From Astragalus membranaceus (Eukaryota; Streptophyta; Magnoliopsida; Fabales; Fabaceae), in the NCBI GenBank assembly GCA_039519185.1, contig CM076849.1:65144834-65208833 (forward strand): a stretch of 64,000 nt of DNA. The letters run 5' to 3'. The position numbers and the translations under genes are program-made. The notes under the pieces are model-generated. The model made no database searches. It was not told the DNA's origin and saw only the letters and a program-made list of their open reading frames with translations. Position 1 is the first letter of the stretch. Every line of letters starts with the position of its first letter. Positions 1 through 10,985 of this stretch are shown one piece after another.

Positions 1-799
1 TTCACGAGATGACCTTGTTGGAGTCATTCAGAGACTTGAAGCTCAAGGTGGCAAGAAAGAGGGACCGCATAGTGTTGCGGCATATACGGATAGCCAGTGT
101 GCTAAGGGAACAAATCCGTGTAGCTCAAGGAGCTGATATGAAGTTACAGTCTCAGAGAGAATCGCCAAATTTTACTGAGGATAGTGACGGCATGGTTTGC
201 TTTAATGGGAGGATTTGTGTTCCTGACGATGATGATATCAAAAGGCAAGTATTGGAAGAAGCTCATAGGAGTCAGTACTCTGTACATCCGGGATCCACCA
301 AGATGTACCGAGACTTGAAGTTAATGTATTGGTGGCCTGGGATGAAGGCCGAGGTTGCCGAATTTGTTTCTCGGTGCTTAACTTGTCAAAAGGTTAAGGC
401 GGAACACCGAAGACCGGGCGGCCAGCTACAACCGCTAGATGTACCAGTTTGGAAGTGGGAAGATATCTCAATGGACTTTGTTATGGATTTGCCGAGGTCA
501 CAGGCCAGCAATGATTCTATTTGGGTAGTAGTGGACCGATTGACTAAATCCGCTCACTTTATTCCCGTTCGCTCGACTTATAAGGTTTCCAAGTTAGCAG
601 ATGAATATGTGAAGAACATTATCCGACTGCATGGAGTTCCAACGAGCATCGTGTCAGACCGAGATCCCAAGTTTACTTCTAGATTTTGGAAAGCATTGAA
701 TGAAGCTCTGGGAACTAGAGTGCTGGTTAGCACTGCTTATCATCCTCAGACTGATGGTCAGACGGAGAGGACTATTCAGACTCTGGAGGACATGCTTCG
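1..799 (+). pseudogene. Ty3/gypsy (Tekay-like) integrase fragment, 5' part
   Basis: Open reading frame running in from the left edge and coding for the end of RNase H and most of the integrase of a Ty3/gypsy polyprotein. Visible are the HHCC zinc-finger region (HPGSTKMYRDLKLMYWWPG, then CLTCQK), the core start DSIWVVVDRLTKSAHF, the second catalytic Asp in SDRDPKF and the YHPQTDGQTERTIQ block with the catalytic Glu. Integrase inserts the retroelement cDNA into the host genome. The frame is cut in mid codon at position 799 by the solo LTR that follows and resumes at 3600. The style matches the better preserved Tekay-type element at 31-35 kb but is clearly diverged from it, so this is an older copy of the same clade. 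The 5' part of the element lies outside the window. Confidence 0.9.
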
Positions 800-1320
800 T
801 GTAACACCCCAAAAATAATAGATTAATTTATTTAATTAGTTAAAAGAAATTGGGTGGTGGAAATAATAATATAATTATTATTTATTACTTATTAAAATGA
901 GTATAAGGTGTTTTAAATAAAATAAGGAGCAGTATTGGAATCGGATAAGGTGTTGTAATTAAATTGGGCTTAAGCTGCGGGGAAGCCCGCAATCCAAGCC
1001 CGACAACCTAAGCGCATATAAAAGCTGAGATTTTAAGGTTTTGGTTCATTTGAGAAAAAGAAAGGAAAAATGCGAATAGAGAGAGTGGGAAGGGAAGGAG
1101 GGCGCGGCGCCCATGAGGAGAGGAGGAGAGGTGAAGTGCGCAAAGCTCCAAGGAGAAAGGAGAAGGTGTGATCCGGTTGCCATAGTTCCGTTCGTGATCG
1201 TCTCTAGAGATCCTATTCATCTAATTCGAGGTTAGGGGAGCTCTTTCTTTCCATCAAATAGAATTCTATGATAGGTCTTAATCTAGGTTGTTGGACTAGA
1301 TCCTTGATGCATACCTATTC

Positions 1321-1407
1321 TTGATGTTCTTGATATGTTGATGTCGTTCTTGACGTTCTTGATATGTTGATGTCATTCTTGACGTTCTTGATATGTTGAT
1401 GTTGTTC
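1321..1407 (+). repeat. 29-bp tandem repeat, three copies
   Basis: Three consecutive copies of a 29-bp unit beginning TTGAYGTTCTTGATATGTTG start at 1321, 1350 and 1379. It lies in the 5' third of the solo LTR. A comparable run rich in GATGA words occupies the same relative place in the LTR at 29216-29410. Confidence 0.85.
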
Positions 1408-1744
1408 ATGATGTAGCCTTGATATGCTTGATGTTAATTTCCAATATATATGCACTTCATGTATGCGCATGTGAATTATAATAGAGACACGATTATTATG
1501 TGATTTATGCGATTAATTTGATGTTGATGGTATTGGGTGTTGATGGTGTTCGCATATGAAGTGTTTGAGGGTATGGGCGCCTAGGGCGCCATGGTGAGGT
1601 GTGTGTGGTGCCCAATAGAATTTTGATCATTTTAAAATAAAGTTTGATTTTTGGTGGTTGGAATTTTGGGTTGTGTTGGTCATGTGAAAAATTTGGAGAA
1701 AAATAATGTTTTGTGCTGAAATTGGGCAAAAATCTGTGTTGCTG

Positions 1745-2060
1745 GAAGTGCCTGGGCGCTGGGTGCCCATGGTGTTGTGCGCTGTGCAGTGTTGCTCCAG
1801 GCGCTGGGCGCTGGGTGCCAGCGCTGGGCGCTGAGCGCCCATGCGCGTGTGTGTGTGCGTAGCGCTGGGCGCTGGGTGCCAGCGCTGGGGGCTGAGCGCC
1901 CGTGTGCGTGTGTTGTGTGCTGCGCCAAGGCGCTGGGCGCCAGGCGCTGGGCGCCAGGCGCTGGGCGCTGAGCGCCCGGGTGTGTGTGCGTGCGTGTGTT
2001 GCCTTTTGCTAGGCGCTGGGCGCCAGGTGCCTGGGCGCTGGGTGCCCATGGCGCCAGTTT
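1745..2060 (+). repeat. GC-rich minisatellite inside the solo LTR
   Basis: About 300 bp built from GCGCTGGGCGC / GGTGCCAGCGC words, interrupted by two runs of alternating purine-pyrimidine (GTGTGTGTGCGT type). Many words are self-complementary (GGCGCC, GCGCTGAGCGC), so the strand can fold extensively. The surrounding LTR is AT-rich, so the block stands out sharply in base composition. Confidence 0.85.
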
Positions 2061-2346
2061 TCAGGATGTTCCAAATTATTTTCGAAAACTGTTTTCGCTA
2101 TATCTTTTGACTCGGATATCCGTTTTGAACGATTCAAAAAGTGTTGTGAAGCATTTTCAGTTGTCCATCTGTGTGTTCCATTTTTAAAAATAAAATCTCA
2201 TAATTTCAGAAGGATTGCTGGGCGCCCAAGTGGCCGTTCCCGGTGAGCGTTGCTGTGACAATGAAAAGATGTTTTGGGTGTCTTTAAAAATTCTCTTTGC
2301 GTACGACCCGTGGATTTAACGAAGTAATGTCAAAAAGGATGATTTT

Positions 2347-2700
2347 GACAATGATGCCCCTAGTGGCTAGTTAAATGACGGTTTTGCCCTTAGTGGCTAT
2401 TATTATTTATAGTGACGTGTAAATGACGATGATGCCCTTAGTGGCTAGTTAAATGACTGTTTTGCCCTTAGTGGCCAATATTATTGATAATGAGGTGTAA
2501 ATGACGATGATGCCCTTAGTGGTTAGTTAAATGACTGTTTTGCCCTTGGTGGCTAATAATAATTATAATGACGTGTAAAAGTCTGTTTTGCCCTTGGTGG
2601 CTAATATTAATGATAATGACGTGTAAATGACGATGATGCCCTTGGTGGTTAGTGAATGACGTTTTTGCCCTCAGTGGCTATTGTTTGAGTTGATTGATAT
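2347..2700 (+). repeat. about 78-bp tandem repeat in the solo LTR
   Basis: The phrase GAYGATGATGCCC followed by TTAGTGGCTAGTTAAATGAC recurs at 2347, 2424, 2503 and 2629, giving spacings of 77, 79 and 126 bp; the last interval contains an extra partial copy. Related words (GTGACGTTTTGAGGCC) continue more loosely to about 3000. Confidence 0.8.
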
Positions 2701-3599
2701 TTACGTGTAAGTGACGATGAAAACCCAGTGACGTTCGAGGCCCGAAGGGCTAAGTGATGTTAAGGTCTAAATGGCCAAGTGACGTTGTGTGCTGATTGTG
2801 AATTTGACAGGTGCTGTGCTCCTTGCGAGCAAACCGGTAAGTGACGGGTCACATAGTTGACTACGATTTGAGTAAATGTGTGTTTGTGTGTTGTGAGTGG
2901 TGCATGTCATAGTGTCTCATGCCATATGCATAAACCCAGTGACGTTTTGAGGCCTGAGTGGCTAAGTGACGATGAGGCCTTAAGGGCTAAGCGACGTTTG
3001 TGAAAAGGTACCTCATGCATATGCCCGCGAGTGGGTTGCATTTCATAAGCCTACATGACATGAGACGAGTTATTGTAAGTGATGTGAATGATGACTGTGA
3101 TGTGGATATTTAGTGTTTTGGATGCTGATTGTTCTAGTGCGTAGCCTATGATTAGTACTTGTCATGTTTTCTATTATATGGATTGAATGATGCTCATCCT
3201 TTCCTGTTTGAATGTTGCCCCCATGTTGGTAACGTGCAGGTGATTCTCAGTGAAGGCCTTTAGCTTCACTTCTTGAGTCGAGTCGTCATGCTCTGATACG
3301 TAGCACCTGGGGGGATGTATTTGATGTTTTGCTGATGTACTTAAATTCGTATACTGTTGATGGGTTGATTTACTTTCCGCTGCGTTGATGTTGGATTTTA
3401 TTACGTAGTTATTGATGTTTTGAGGTCTCCCTATTGTGGAGTGCTATGTATGGCACCTTTGACGACGTACTATTTTATTTGAGACTTGAGGTTTTATTTT
3501 GACGTATGTGTGACACCCTCGTGGTGAACTCAAAAATGATTTTTGAACTCTGATTTTCTTAATTAAAATGAAAGGGTAGAAAGGGGGTGTTACACTTCG

Positions 3600-4142
3600 G
3601 GCTTGTGTGCTCGATAGCGGGAGAAGATGGGAGAACCATCTTCCATTAGTAGAATTCTCCTACAACAACAGTTACCACTCCAGCATTGGAATGGCACCGT
3701 TTGAAGCACTTTATGGTAGGAAGTGTAGAACTCCGTTGTGTTGGTGGGAGATTGGTGAAGATAAGTTTTTGGGACCCGATATGGTTCGGGAAACTACTGA
3801 GAAGATCAAGTTAATTCGAGAAAGGATGAAGGTTGCTCAGAGTCGACAAAAGAGCTATGCTGACCGTTGGAATTTGAGGTTGGTGATCATGTGTTCTTGA
3901 AAGTTTCTCCAACCATAGGCACCGGGAGAGCCTTGCGAACGAAGAAGCTCAGTCCTCGATATGTTGGACCTTTCCAAATCATCGAACGGATTGGGCCAGT
4001 TGCCTATCGTCTCCCATTGTCTCCGGCCCTATCAAATCTCCATGATGTGTTCCACGTGTCTCAGTTGAGGAAGTATGTTCCCGATCTGCATCAACCGTTG
4101 AGTGTTGATACGATTGACCTACGACCGGACATGTCATTTTAA
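3600..4142 (+). pseudogene. Ty3/gypsy integrase, C-terminal part, frameshifted
   Basis: Continuation of the integrase broken at 799. Recognisable are the block with YNNSYHSSIGMAPFEALYGR (GPY/F region start), then LVRETTEKIKLIRERM and, in a second frame from about 3867, EFEVGDHVFLKVSP and LHDVFHVSQLRKYVPD. A frame change near 3867-3900 replaces a few codons, and the protein ends at 4142 before any chromodomain, whereas the related element at 31-35 kb continues about 80 residues further. Non-functional. Confidence 0.88.
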
Positions 4143-5157
4143 AGACTCGTACTATGATTCCTAAGGCCGATTAATTATTTGTGGGAATAATTAGTTATGC
4201 CTCGGGGATTATTAGTCGAGGAAAAAGTCCAAAGAAATCCTATTCACTAATTACTTATGGCTTAGTCATGATTAATTAAAGTATTTAAGCTGAAGGGAAA
4301 AATGGTAATTTTGCACCCCTCATATAAATACTTCTATTCTGAAGCCATTCAGCCACATCACCCTCATTCATTCATTTCTGAAAGTTCAGAAGAAGAAAGA
4401 AGTTGAGAAAGGAGGGAGAGAGGGCGCGAGGGGAGGAGAAGAGGAGAGGAAGCTCAGATTTTCTTCTTGCATGTAAGTCCTTCTTCAACATTCCTACTCC
4501 ATTTTCCAATTCCTTTCAAATGAGCCAAGATTCAAGGCCTGATTCTCCCTATATCTCTCTTTGCCATTTTCGCATATCAAGCTTCAAGGTTGAAAAAGAT
4601 GAAGTTCTGAACCTCCACCTTGATGCATGTTAATATCCAGCTGAAATTAGTGAATTGGTTGCTGTCCTGTTGCATTTCGAAATTTGGGAAGGATTTAAGC
4701 TGGGGATTTTGTTCCAGTTGCTACCTTGAAGCTGGTTGTGGCTGGTTCAGTGAAGGAGTTGCTGCTGTAACTCTGTTGGTGCTTGTGTTGGTGTCAGTTC
4801 GTGTGCTTTGGTGTTTCGGTCTTCGCGTGTTCAATCGAAATTTCAAGTGAAATCGTCAACGGGTGAGTTCTACTCACGATTAGGGACGTTTTGTGACTTT
4901 GAATACTTATGTTTCGGTGCCGTGTCAAAATCCCAGTTTTTGAACGATTAAAGGATCGAATCCACTTTAAAACGAATTAGACGAATTCCCGGAATTTGTG
5001 AAATTATAGATGATTTCGAAGATGATTTTAATTGTGATTATATACTGGAAATATGTTCTGGGAATTTTCTGAGTTTCAGGTGATCGAGATTAGAAATCGA
5101 ATTGGGCGAGAACGGAGAGCGAAAATGAAAAAATGTGAAATTCTGGTAACAGACACA

Positions 5158-5346
5158 GGTCGCACGGACCGTGCGCCCCTGGGCACGGATCGTGCGCCTG
5201 CTTCGGGTTGGATGAATTGGAAATAAAACGGGACGCACGGGTCGTGCGCCCCTTGGGCACGGATCGTGCGCTCCCTTCGGGTTGGAAATTTTAATTGAAG
5301 TGCATCACGCACGGGTCGTGCGCCCCTGGGCACGGACCGTGCGTGA
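5158..5346 (+). repeat. about 75-bp GC-rich tandem repeat with GCACGG/CCGTGC stems
   Basis: Two and a half copies of a unit that begins CGCACGGRYCGTGCGCC and continues with GGGCACGGAYCGTGCG and CTTCGGGTTGG; starts are near 5161, 5234 and 5309. Each unit has two self-complementary GCACGG..CCGTGC words. It sits in LTR-like sequence in the manner of the GC-rich block at 1745-2060. Confidence 0.8.
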
Positions 5347-5849
5347 GGTTCTGTTACCGACTTCCGTTTTCTCGTTTTGTCGCTCCGTTTGATTCCGAAC
5401 CTTCTCCAATCTCTTTCTCAATCATTTAAAATGGAATTGCCTTACTGAAAATCTCATTTTGAACTTGTTCAACTCATGATTTTGAAAAGGAGCTTTGAAA
5501 GCCTATTTGATCGAAAAACCGAAACCCTGGTACGCGTGTGAGTACACCGACTGATGGTCTGACTGAATATATATGTTTATATATGTCAATTGAAAATGAT
5601 TATAATGCCGGAGGTCTAACTTATGAATTCCTCAAAACGGATTATAGATCGATATGGATATTGTTTATCCGATTATTATGTAACTGATCCTTTGGTGATC
5701 AAAAAGATATAAATTATCTAACTCTCGAGAATTTGATGCGTATTGTCATATGTATCGCGTTGGGTGACGACCCGACAAGTAGCATACTAGGAAGGGAAGT
5801 CATGAGCCCTCACCCTAGGCCCTGTATACGTCTTGGCGTGGTCAATTCG

Positions 5850-6000
5850 TGGGTTACCGGGATTAGCAGTTGTTGTGCGGCCGGTTTGTGCTAAGTTAGA
5901 CACATGGTTACCGGGAATAGCAGATTGTTGTGCGACCGGACCATGTTAAGTTCTATTTCACGAATTTGCCGGGATTAGAAGTTGTTGTGCGGTCGGTAAT
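5850..6000 (+). repeat. three hairpin-forming repeats, ACCGGGATTAGCAG type
   Basis: Three diverged copies of ACCGGGATTAGCAG followed by TTGTTGTGCGGCCGGT, at about 5857, 5909 and 5969. Each has complementary ends (ACCGG / CCGGT) and could form a short hairpin. They lie near the 3' end of the LTR-like remnant. Confidence 0.7.
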
Positions 6001-6459
6001 TCGATTAATAAATAAGACATTGTTATGTCAGCTTTTGTTGTAACGGTTTAATGAATTGAACCGAGTGTCAGTGATGGGGCACGGTAGGACTCACTGAGAT
6101 AATGTTATCTCACCTATCCATATTTGTTGTTTTTCAGAGAAGCAGGGAAAAAGGAAGACTATTGTGCACGAGTAGTTGATATACTCTCGGAGGTGCTGAA
6201 GACTTAGTCATATTCATCCTTGGTTCTTTTTGTTGTTCTTTTGGTTGTATGAACTTGTATTGATTATGAGTTATACGAACCGCTTTGTGTTTCTGTTTGG
6301 TTTTTGGACCTGGATATTGTAATCCGTTCGGTATGGAACCGACAAACTTCTATTTTTATGAAGTAATGCTATTTCCGACTATGGGTTTATTTCGGAAAAA
6401 GTTTGTATGTCCAATACTTAAACAGGAACTGTGTCCTCTGAATTTCCGCATCTGTGCAT

Positions 6460-6980
6460 CCTCAGACATCAGCTTTCTGAAACCCGTGTCAGTAAATTGA
6501 GTTCCATTGCCTGTTACCACTACCTCGGTGATCTCGAACTTGCTCATGATGATTTTTTTAAAAAACTTGATGCAGTTTCTTGCAGTGATGGTAGCCAGGG
6601 GTTCTGTTTCTATCCATTTGCTGAAATAATCGACTGCGACGATTAAGTACTTGATCTGGCCTGGAGCTGTCGAGAATGGCCCCAGAAGGTCTATCCCCCA
6701 CCATGCAAACGGCCATGTGGAGGACAGGCTTGTTAGATCGGTTGGAGGAGCTATGTGGATGTTGGCGTGAATTTGACATTTTTTTACATTTTTTTACATA
6801 GGCACTAGCATCAACTGCCATGGTCGGCCAGTAATATCCGGCGTGGTGAGCCTTCCGAACTAAAGAACGAGCTCCAAGATGTTGACCGCAGATTCCCTCA
6901 TGAATTTCTGCTAAGACATAAGCTGCTTCCTTTCCCTCGATGCATTTTAACAACGGGGAAGAGAGACTTCTTTTGTACAA
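6460..6980 (-). pseudogene. integrase N-terminal fragment of the Tat-lineage element
   Basis: The integrase zinc-finger region is visible as EIHEGICGQHLGARSLVRKA, HHAGYYWPTM and KKCKKMSNS on the minus strand, followed after a frame break by VVVTGNGTQFTDTGFRKLM, the region around the second catalytic Asp (here GNG where DNG is usual). Homology stops at about 6460, so the catalytic core is cut. Marks the truncation point against the LTR-like remnant. Confidence 0.8.
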
Positions 6981-7189
6981 CGTTCCATCAATTACTGAAT
7001 AGGCAGAAGCTTTCTCCTGGTGATTTTAGCGTCGTTTGCGTCCGGGGGTTCTACCCCCCTGCTACAATGTACTCTAAGATCGGGACGATCCAACTGTGAG
7101 TTTCTTCAATTATGCAGATGGTCGAGGCAAACTCAGGGTCGAGGGATACACTGGGTTTGCGGAGCATTTCTTGGATAAACGTTCTGTGA

Positions 7190-8705
7190 TTTCAAGGAGC
7201 TTTAGTGCTTGCGAGCTTGGCGAGGATATCAGCTCTTTGGTTCTCCGTTCTTGGCACGTGTTTCACTTCACTTGTTTCAAACTGAGCTAACAATGCTCGT
7301 ACCCGAAGCTGGTATTTCTGTAGGATCGGTTCTTTGGTCTCGTATTGGTTGCCGATTTGGGAGACTACCAATAGAGAATCGGTGTACAGATTTACCCGAG
7401 GGACTCGGAGGTCAATTTCCAGGCGCAGACCGGCGATGCAAGCCTCGTATTCCGCTTGGTTATTCGAGGTCGGGAAACTGAAAATTAGAGAAACTTCAAT
7501 GACGATGTCGTTCGGGCTCTCTAACATGATACCAGCGCCACTTCCTTTTAGGTTAGAGGATCCATCGACATGTAGGATCCAGGTATCGTTTTCGATGTTC
7601 GCTGGTGTCATTTCGGCCACAAAGTCCGCCAGGACTTGTGCTTTCATTGCCGTTCGGGCTTTGTATTTGATTCCGAACTCTGATAGTTCTACTGCCCACT
7701 TGATCATTCTTCCCGCGAGATCAAGCCTATGCAGTATTTGCCTGATGGGGTAATTAGTCAAGACGACCACTTGGTGAGCTACGAAGTAAGGTCGAAAACG
7801 ACGAGCTGCGATGATGAGAGCCAAAGCGATCATTCCGACCTTCTGGTAGCGACTCTCTAATCCGTGTAGAGCTTTGCTCGCAAAGTAGACTGGGCTCTAT
7901 CCAGTTTTTAACTCTCGCACAAAAACGGCACCTAAGGCTTCCTCTGAGATTGCTAGATATAAATATAGAGTTTCACCTTCGCTCGGTCTAGTCAAGATCG
8001 GAGGTTCGGAAAGGACCTTTTTGAGCTGGTTTAAGGCCTCATCTTGCTCGGAAGTCCATTTGAAGTCCTCTTCCTCTTTTTTAAGTAGTTTAACAAGGGA
8101 AGAGATTTGAACGCCGCGTTTGATATGAAACGAGATAAGGCGGCGATCATGCCATTAAGCTTCTGGACTTCTTTCTTGGTTGTTGGAGTTCGCATTTCTG
8201 TCACGGATCGACATTTGTCAGGGTTTTCTTCGATTCCCCTTTCTGTTAGGTAAAAACCGAGGAATTTCCCAGCTCGAACTCCAAAGGTGCACTTCTCTGG
8301 GTTTAACCTCATATTATTTTTCTGGACTTCGGAGAAGATCACTCTAAGGTCGCTAACGTGATTGTTATCGTCCTTACTCTTGGCGATCATGTCGTCGGGG
8401 TAGACTTCAACACTCTTGCCGATTTGTTTTTGGAATACTTTCTTCATCATTCTTTGGTAGGTAGCTCCGGCATTTTTTAAACCAAAAGGCATGACACGGT
8501 AAGCGAAGTTACCCTGGTCGGTCATGAAAGCAGTTTTTTCTTGGTCAGGGGGGAACATGGCGATCTGGTTATACCTGGAATATTCATCCATGAAAGACAA
8601 TAACCGAAAGCCTAAAGTGTTGTCTACGAATCGATCAATGCTGGGGACAGGGAAAGCGTCTTTTGGGAAGGCTTTATTAAGATCGGTGTAATCCACGCAC
8701 ATGCG
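7190..8705 (-). pseudogene. reverse transcriptase, RNase H and archaeal-type RNase H of the Tat-lineage element
   Basis: Reverse transcriptase is readable from 8702 to about 8031 (MCVDYTDLNKA, FAYRVMPFGLKNAGATYQ, LGFYLTERGIEENPDKC). Its catalytic box reads YPDD, where YVDD is usual. A frame break follows at about 7860-8030, then RNase H (IALALIIAARRFRPYF, IKWAVELSEFGI) and, from about 7610, the second RNase H: WILHVDGSSNLKGSGAG, SNNQAEYEACIAGL and LYTDSLLVVSQI carry the acidic residues of the RVT_3 / archaeal RNase HI fold. This second domain ends with HVPRTENQRADILAKLAS. The order RT-RH-aRH is diagnostic for Tat elements. Confidence 0.85.
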
Positions 8706-10985
8706 CTATTTTCTGTTGCTCTTCCTCACCAGCATCGGATTTGATAACCAGGTTGTGTATTTGACTTCAGAAATGAAGTTCGATTTTATGAGGTCGTCGA
8801 CAGCTTTTGCAGCGGCAATAGCTTTCTCGTTACTTTGAGCCCGCTTTCTTTGGGCGACCCACTTGGCTTCCGGGTTAACTGCGAGCTGGTGGCAAGCGAC
8901 TTCAGGAGGAATCCCGGGCATGTCCTCTGTCGACCAGGCGAAGATGTCTGCATGGTCTTTGAGACACTGGGTTAAATCAATTTTGACCTCTTCTGATAGA
9001 TCAGCCCCGATTTTGATAGTTCTGGTGGGATCTTCGCCGAGCTGTACCTCGACGAATTCTCCATCAGGTTGAGGCCTTTTCATTCTTCGTTTGAGCTCTT
9101 TTGTTAGCCCGTCATCATCTTCATCCTCTGTACTCTCTGGATCGTACCTTGCATCTAAGTCCGTTGCGTTTACTTCGGTAGGTCGAACTTTATTTCTTCT
9201 GGGGGTAGTATTTTCTGGAGGGGGAACCCCTTCCTTCTCCAAAGCTTTTTGCTTGGTCTTGGTCCATAAGAAGAAACATCTGGAAGCAGATTCCAGATCA
9301 GAGTTTAAAGTGATCACCTTATTACAGAGAGTGTGGAATTTCATCTTTAGGTGCGTGGTGGACGTCACTGCTCCGAGCCTACCTAAAGTCGGTCTTCCAA
9401 TGATACCGTTGTAGATGGATTCGCAAGGTAGGATAAGGAACTTGGTTTTGATGGTTCTCACCATTGGCTCAGTTTCGTAGGAAACCATTAATTTCAAATG
9501 GCCTAGTGGTTTGGTCTGAAATCCGTTAAATCCGGATAGGGCCGTTCCTCTGTACGGAGTGAGCTCCTCTCTGTCGATCCCCATCCTGTCAAGGAGATCA
9601 ACAAAGAGGATGTCCGATGAGCTCCCTTCGTCTACCAAGATTCTTCTCACTTCTTTGTTGGCTATGTCTGCCGAGATTTTGAGGGGTACGTGCTTGTTGG
9701 GTTTCCCATCAATAAGATCTTCATCACCAAAAGATAGTGGAGGTCGGTTTGTAGTGGTTGGTGTTGCTGAGGTTGAAGTCACACTTAATAATTCTTTCCA
9801 CTTTCGCTTCATTGTTTTCCCGGACTCCTCATGCTCGAAACCTTCTGTGATCATCATCATTACCGAGTGACCTTTCGATTTTCTAATATCTTGTTCTTCG
9901 TCGTCATAGCCGGCTTTTTGCTTACCCCTGACTCTTGGCTCTTCCTCTTTTTCCTCATTACCCTCGCCGGTAGTTGCTCCGGGCTTTTTCACATAACTGG
10001 ACAGTTTTCCCCGCTTGATTAAGTCTTCAATGTCATCTTTCAAAGCATTGCAGTGGTTTGTGTCGTGACCATTACTTCTGTGATACCTGCAGTACTTGTT
10101 AGATCGTAGCCCAGATTGGTGAGGCAGAGGTCTGGGGGTTTTAACGTCTCTGAACTCGACGTTCCAACATTCCCCCAAAAGTTGGGAGTTGCAGACGTTG
10201 AGTTCAGTGTATACCTGGTGACGATTCCGAGGTCGGGGATCCCTGTTACCTCGGTTATCGTTTCCTCGGTTATCTTTTTCGTTGCGGGGTTTTGATGGTC
10301 CGGCCTGTGACCCTTTTCCGATCTTGGCGCTTTCCTTTTCATTGATGAAACATTGGGATAGCTGGAGGAATTCCTGCAGAGTACTAGGTTCCCAAGTGTT
10401 GACGTGTCTTTTGAACGGGCTTCCATCAAGTAGGCCCTGCGCCATGAAGAAAATTCGGAAAGCGTCGTCCAGTTGTCGAACATGAAAAGCTTCGTTGTTT
10501 AATCTCTCTATGTATTCTCTGAGGGGCTCGTCCTCCCCTTGGACAATGGATATCAATACAGTTTTGTTTTTGGGTTTACTTTTGGAATGAGCAAAGTGAA
10601 CTGAAAAGAGCTTTGCCAATTGGTCCCAAGAGGAGATGGTGTTCGCTCTTAAGGCCCCGAACCATTCCGATGCTACTTTGTCTAGTGTTAACGGGAAGAT
10701 TCGACATTTCATGTCCATGGGTACATTCCGGTATTACATGCTTGTGTCGAATTGATCAAGGTGTCTATCCGGATCGCCCGTTCCATCATACGTTTTCAGA
10801 CCTTCGGGTGGTTTTTCGAGATACCTCGAAACTCGGTAGCTATCAATTGTTATCGTGAATGGGCCCTTCCGCTTGGTTAGCAGCGCCCGAGGTGGGAATG
10901 CATTGAGCATGTACCTAAGCCTCGGGGTACATGGTTCGATTCCCACGGAAGGAAAATACTCTACATGGGGGGTAGAGAAGGTCAT
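8706..10985 (-). pseudogene. gag and protease of the Tat-lineage element
   Basis: Gag begins near 10985 and reads through one in-frame TAA at 10734 into a long frame ending at 8706. Seen: a retrotransposon gag core (WFGALRANTISSWDQLAKLF, FRIFFMAQGL), a zinc-knuckle-like KYCRYHRSNGHDTNHC, and an aspartic protease with VDEGSSSDILF then IIGRPTLGRLGA. The frame ends with the segment that normally leads into reverse transcriptase; a TAG at 8706-8708 interrupts it where the downstream domain continues in the same frame. The first 27 codons overlap a tRNA-like stretch and may not be true gag. Confidence 0.85.
10865..10952 (+). repeat. tRNA-like / SINE-like fragment
   Basis: Plus-strand segment framed by complementary 7-mers CCTTCCG and CGGAAGG, with a perfect B-box-like GGTTCGATTCC near its 3' end and a D-loop-like TTGGTTAGCAG near its 5' end. 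The arms do not fold into a proper tRNA (the T stem does not pair and there is no full A box), so it is not a functional tRNA gene. A tRNA-derived SINE relic inserted near the start of the Tat gag is the simplest reading; chance resemblance is possible. Confidence 0.35.

Larger units (their letters stand above)
800..3594 (+). mobile_element. solo LTR of a Ty3/gypsy element inserted into integrase
   Basis: Starts TGTAACACCCC and ends GGGGGTGTTACA, the same terminal words as the LTRs of the complete element at 28667-37568. It is flanked by a perfect 5-bp target duplication CTTCG (795-799 and 3595-3599), and the integrase reading frame resumes exactly after the second copy. No internal retroelement sequence lies between the ends, so this 2795-bp unit is best read as a solo LTR left by recombination between two LTRs. 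It contains three internal repeat blocks, listed separately. Short open frames across its GC-rich part are repeat artefacts. Confidence 0.92.
4143..6460 (+). mobile_element. LTR-like remnant of a Ty3/gypsy element
   Basis: About 2.3 kb without a convincing gene. It looks like retrotransposon LTR material: a TATA-like CATATAAATAC at about 4322, a leader-like region at 4340-4470, GC-rich internal repeats and stem-forming repeats. It lies between pol of the first element and the truncated integrase end of the minus-strand element. No TG..CA ends with a target duplication were found, so both borders are approximate and probably deleted. Short open frames here have no recognisable domain. Confidence 0.5.

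Noticed and set aside
1627..2187. Overlapping open frames on both strands across the GC-rich block
   Set aside because: Repetitive Ala/Arg/Pro/His-rich translations in several frames of a minisatellite inside an LTR; no domain, no splice context.
4403..4850. Small genes in the LTR-like remnant
   Set aside because: Short frames without domains or codon bias, located in leader-like LTR sequence.
7190..7610. Host RNase H gene
   Set aside because: The domain is embedded between retroelement RNase H and integrase in the same orientation, the Tat-lineage arrangement.
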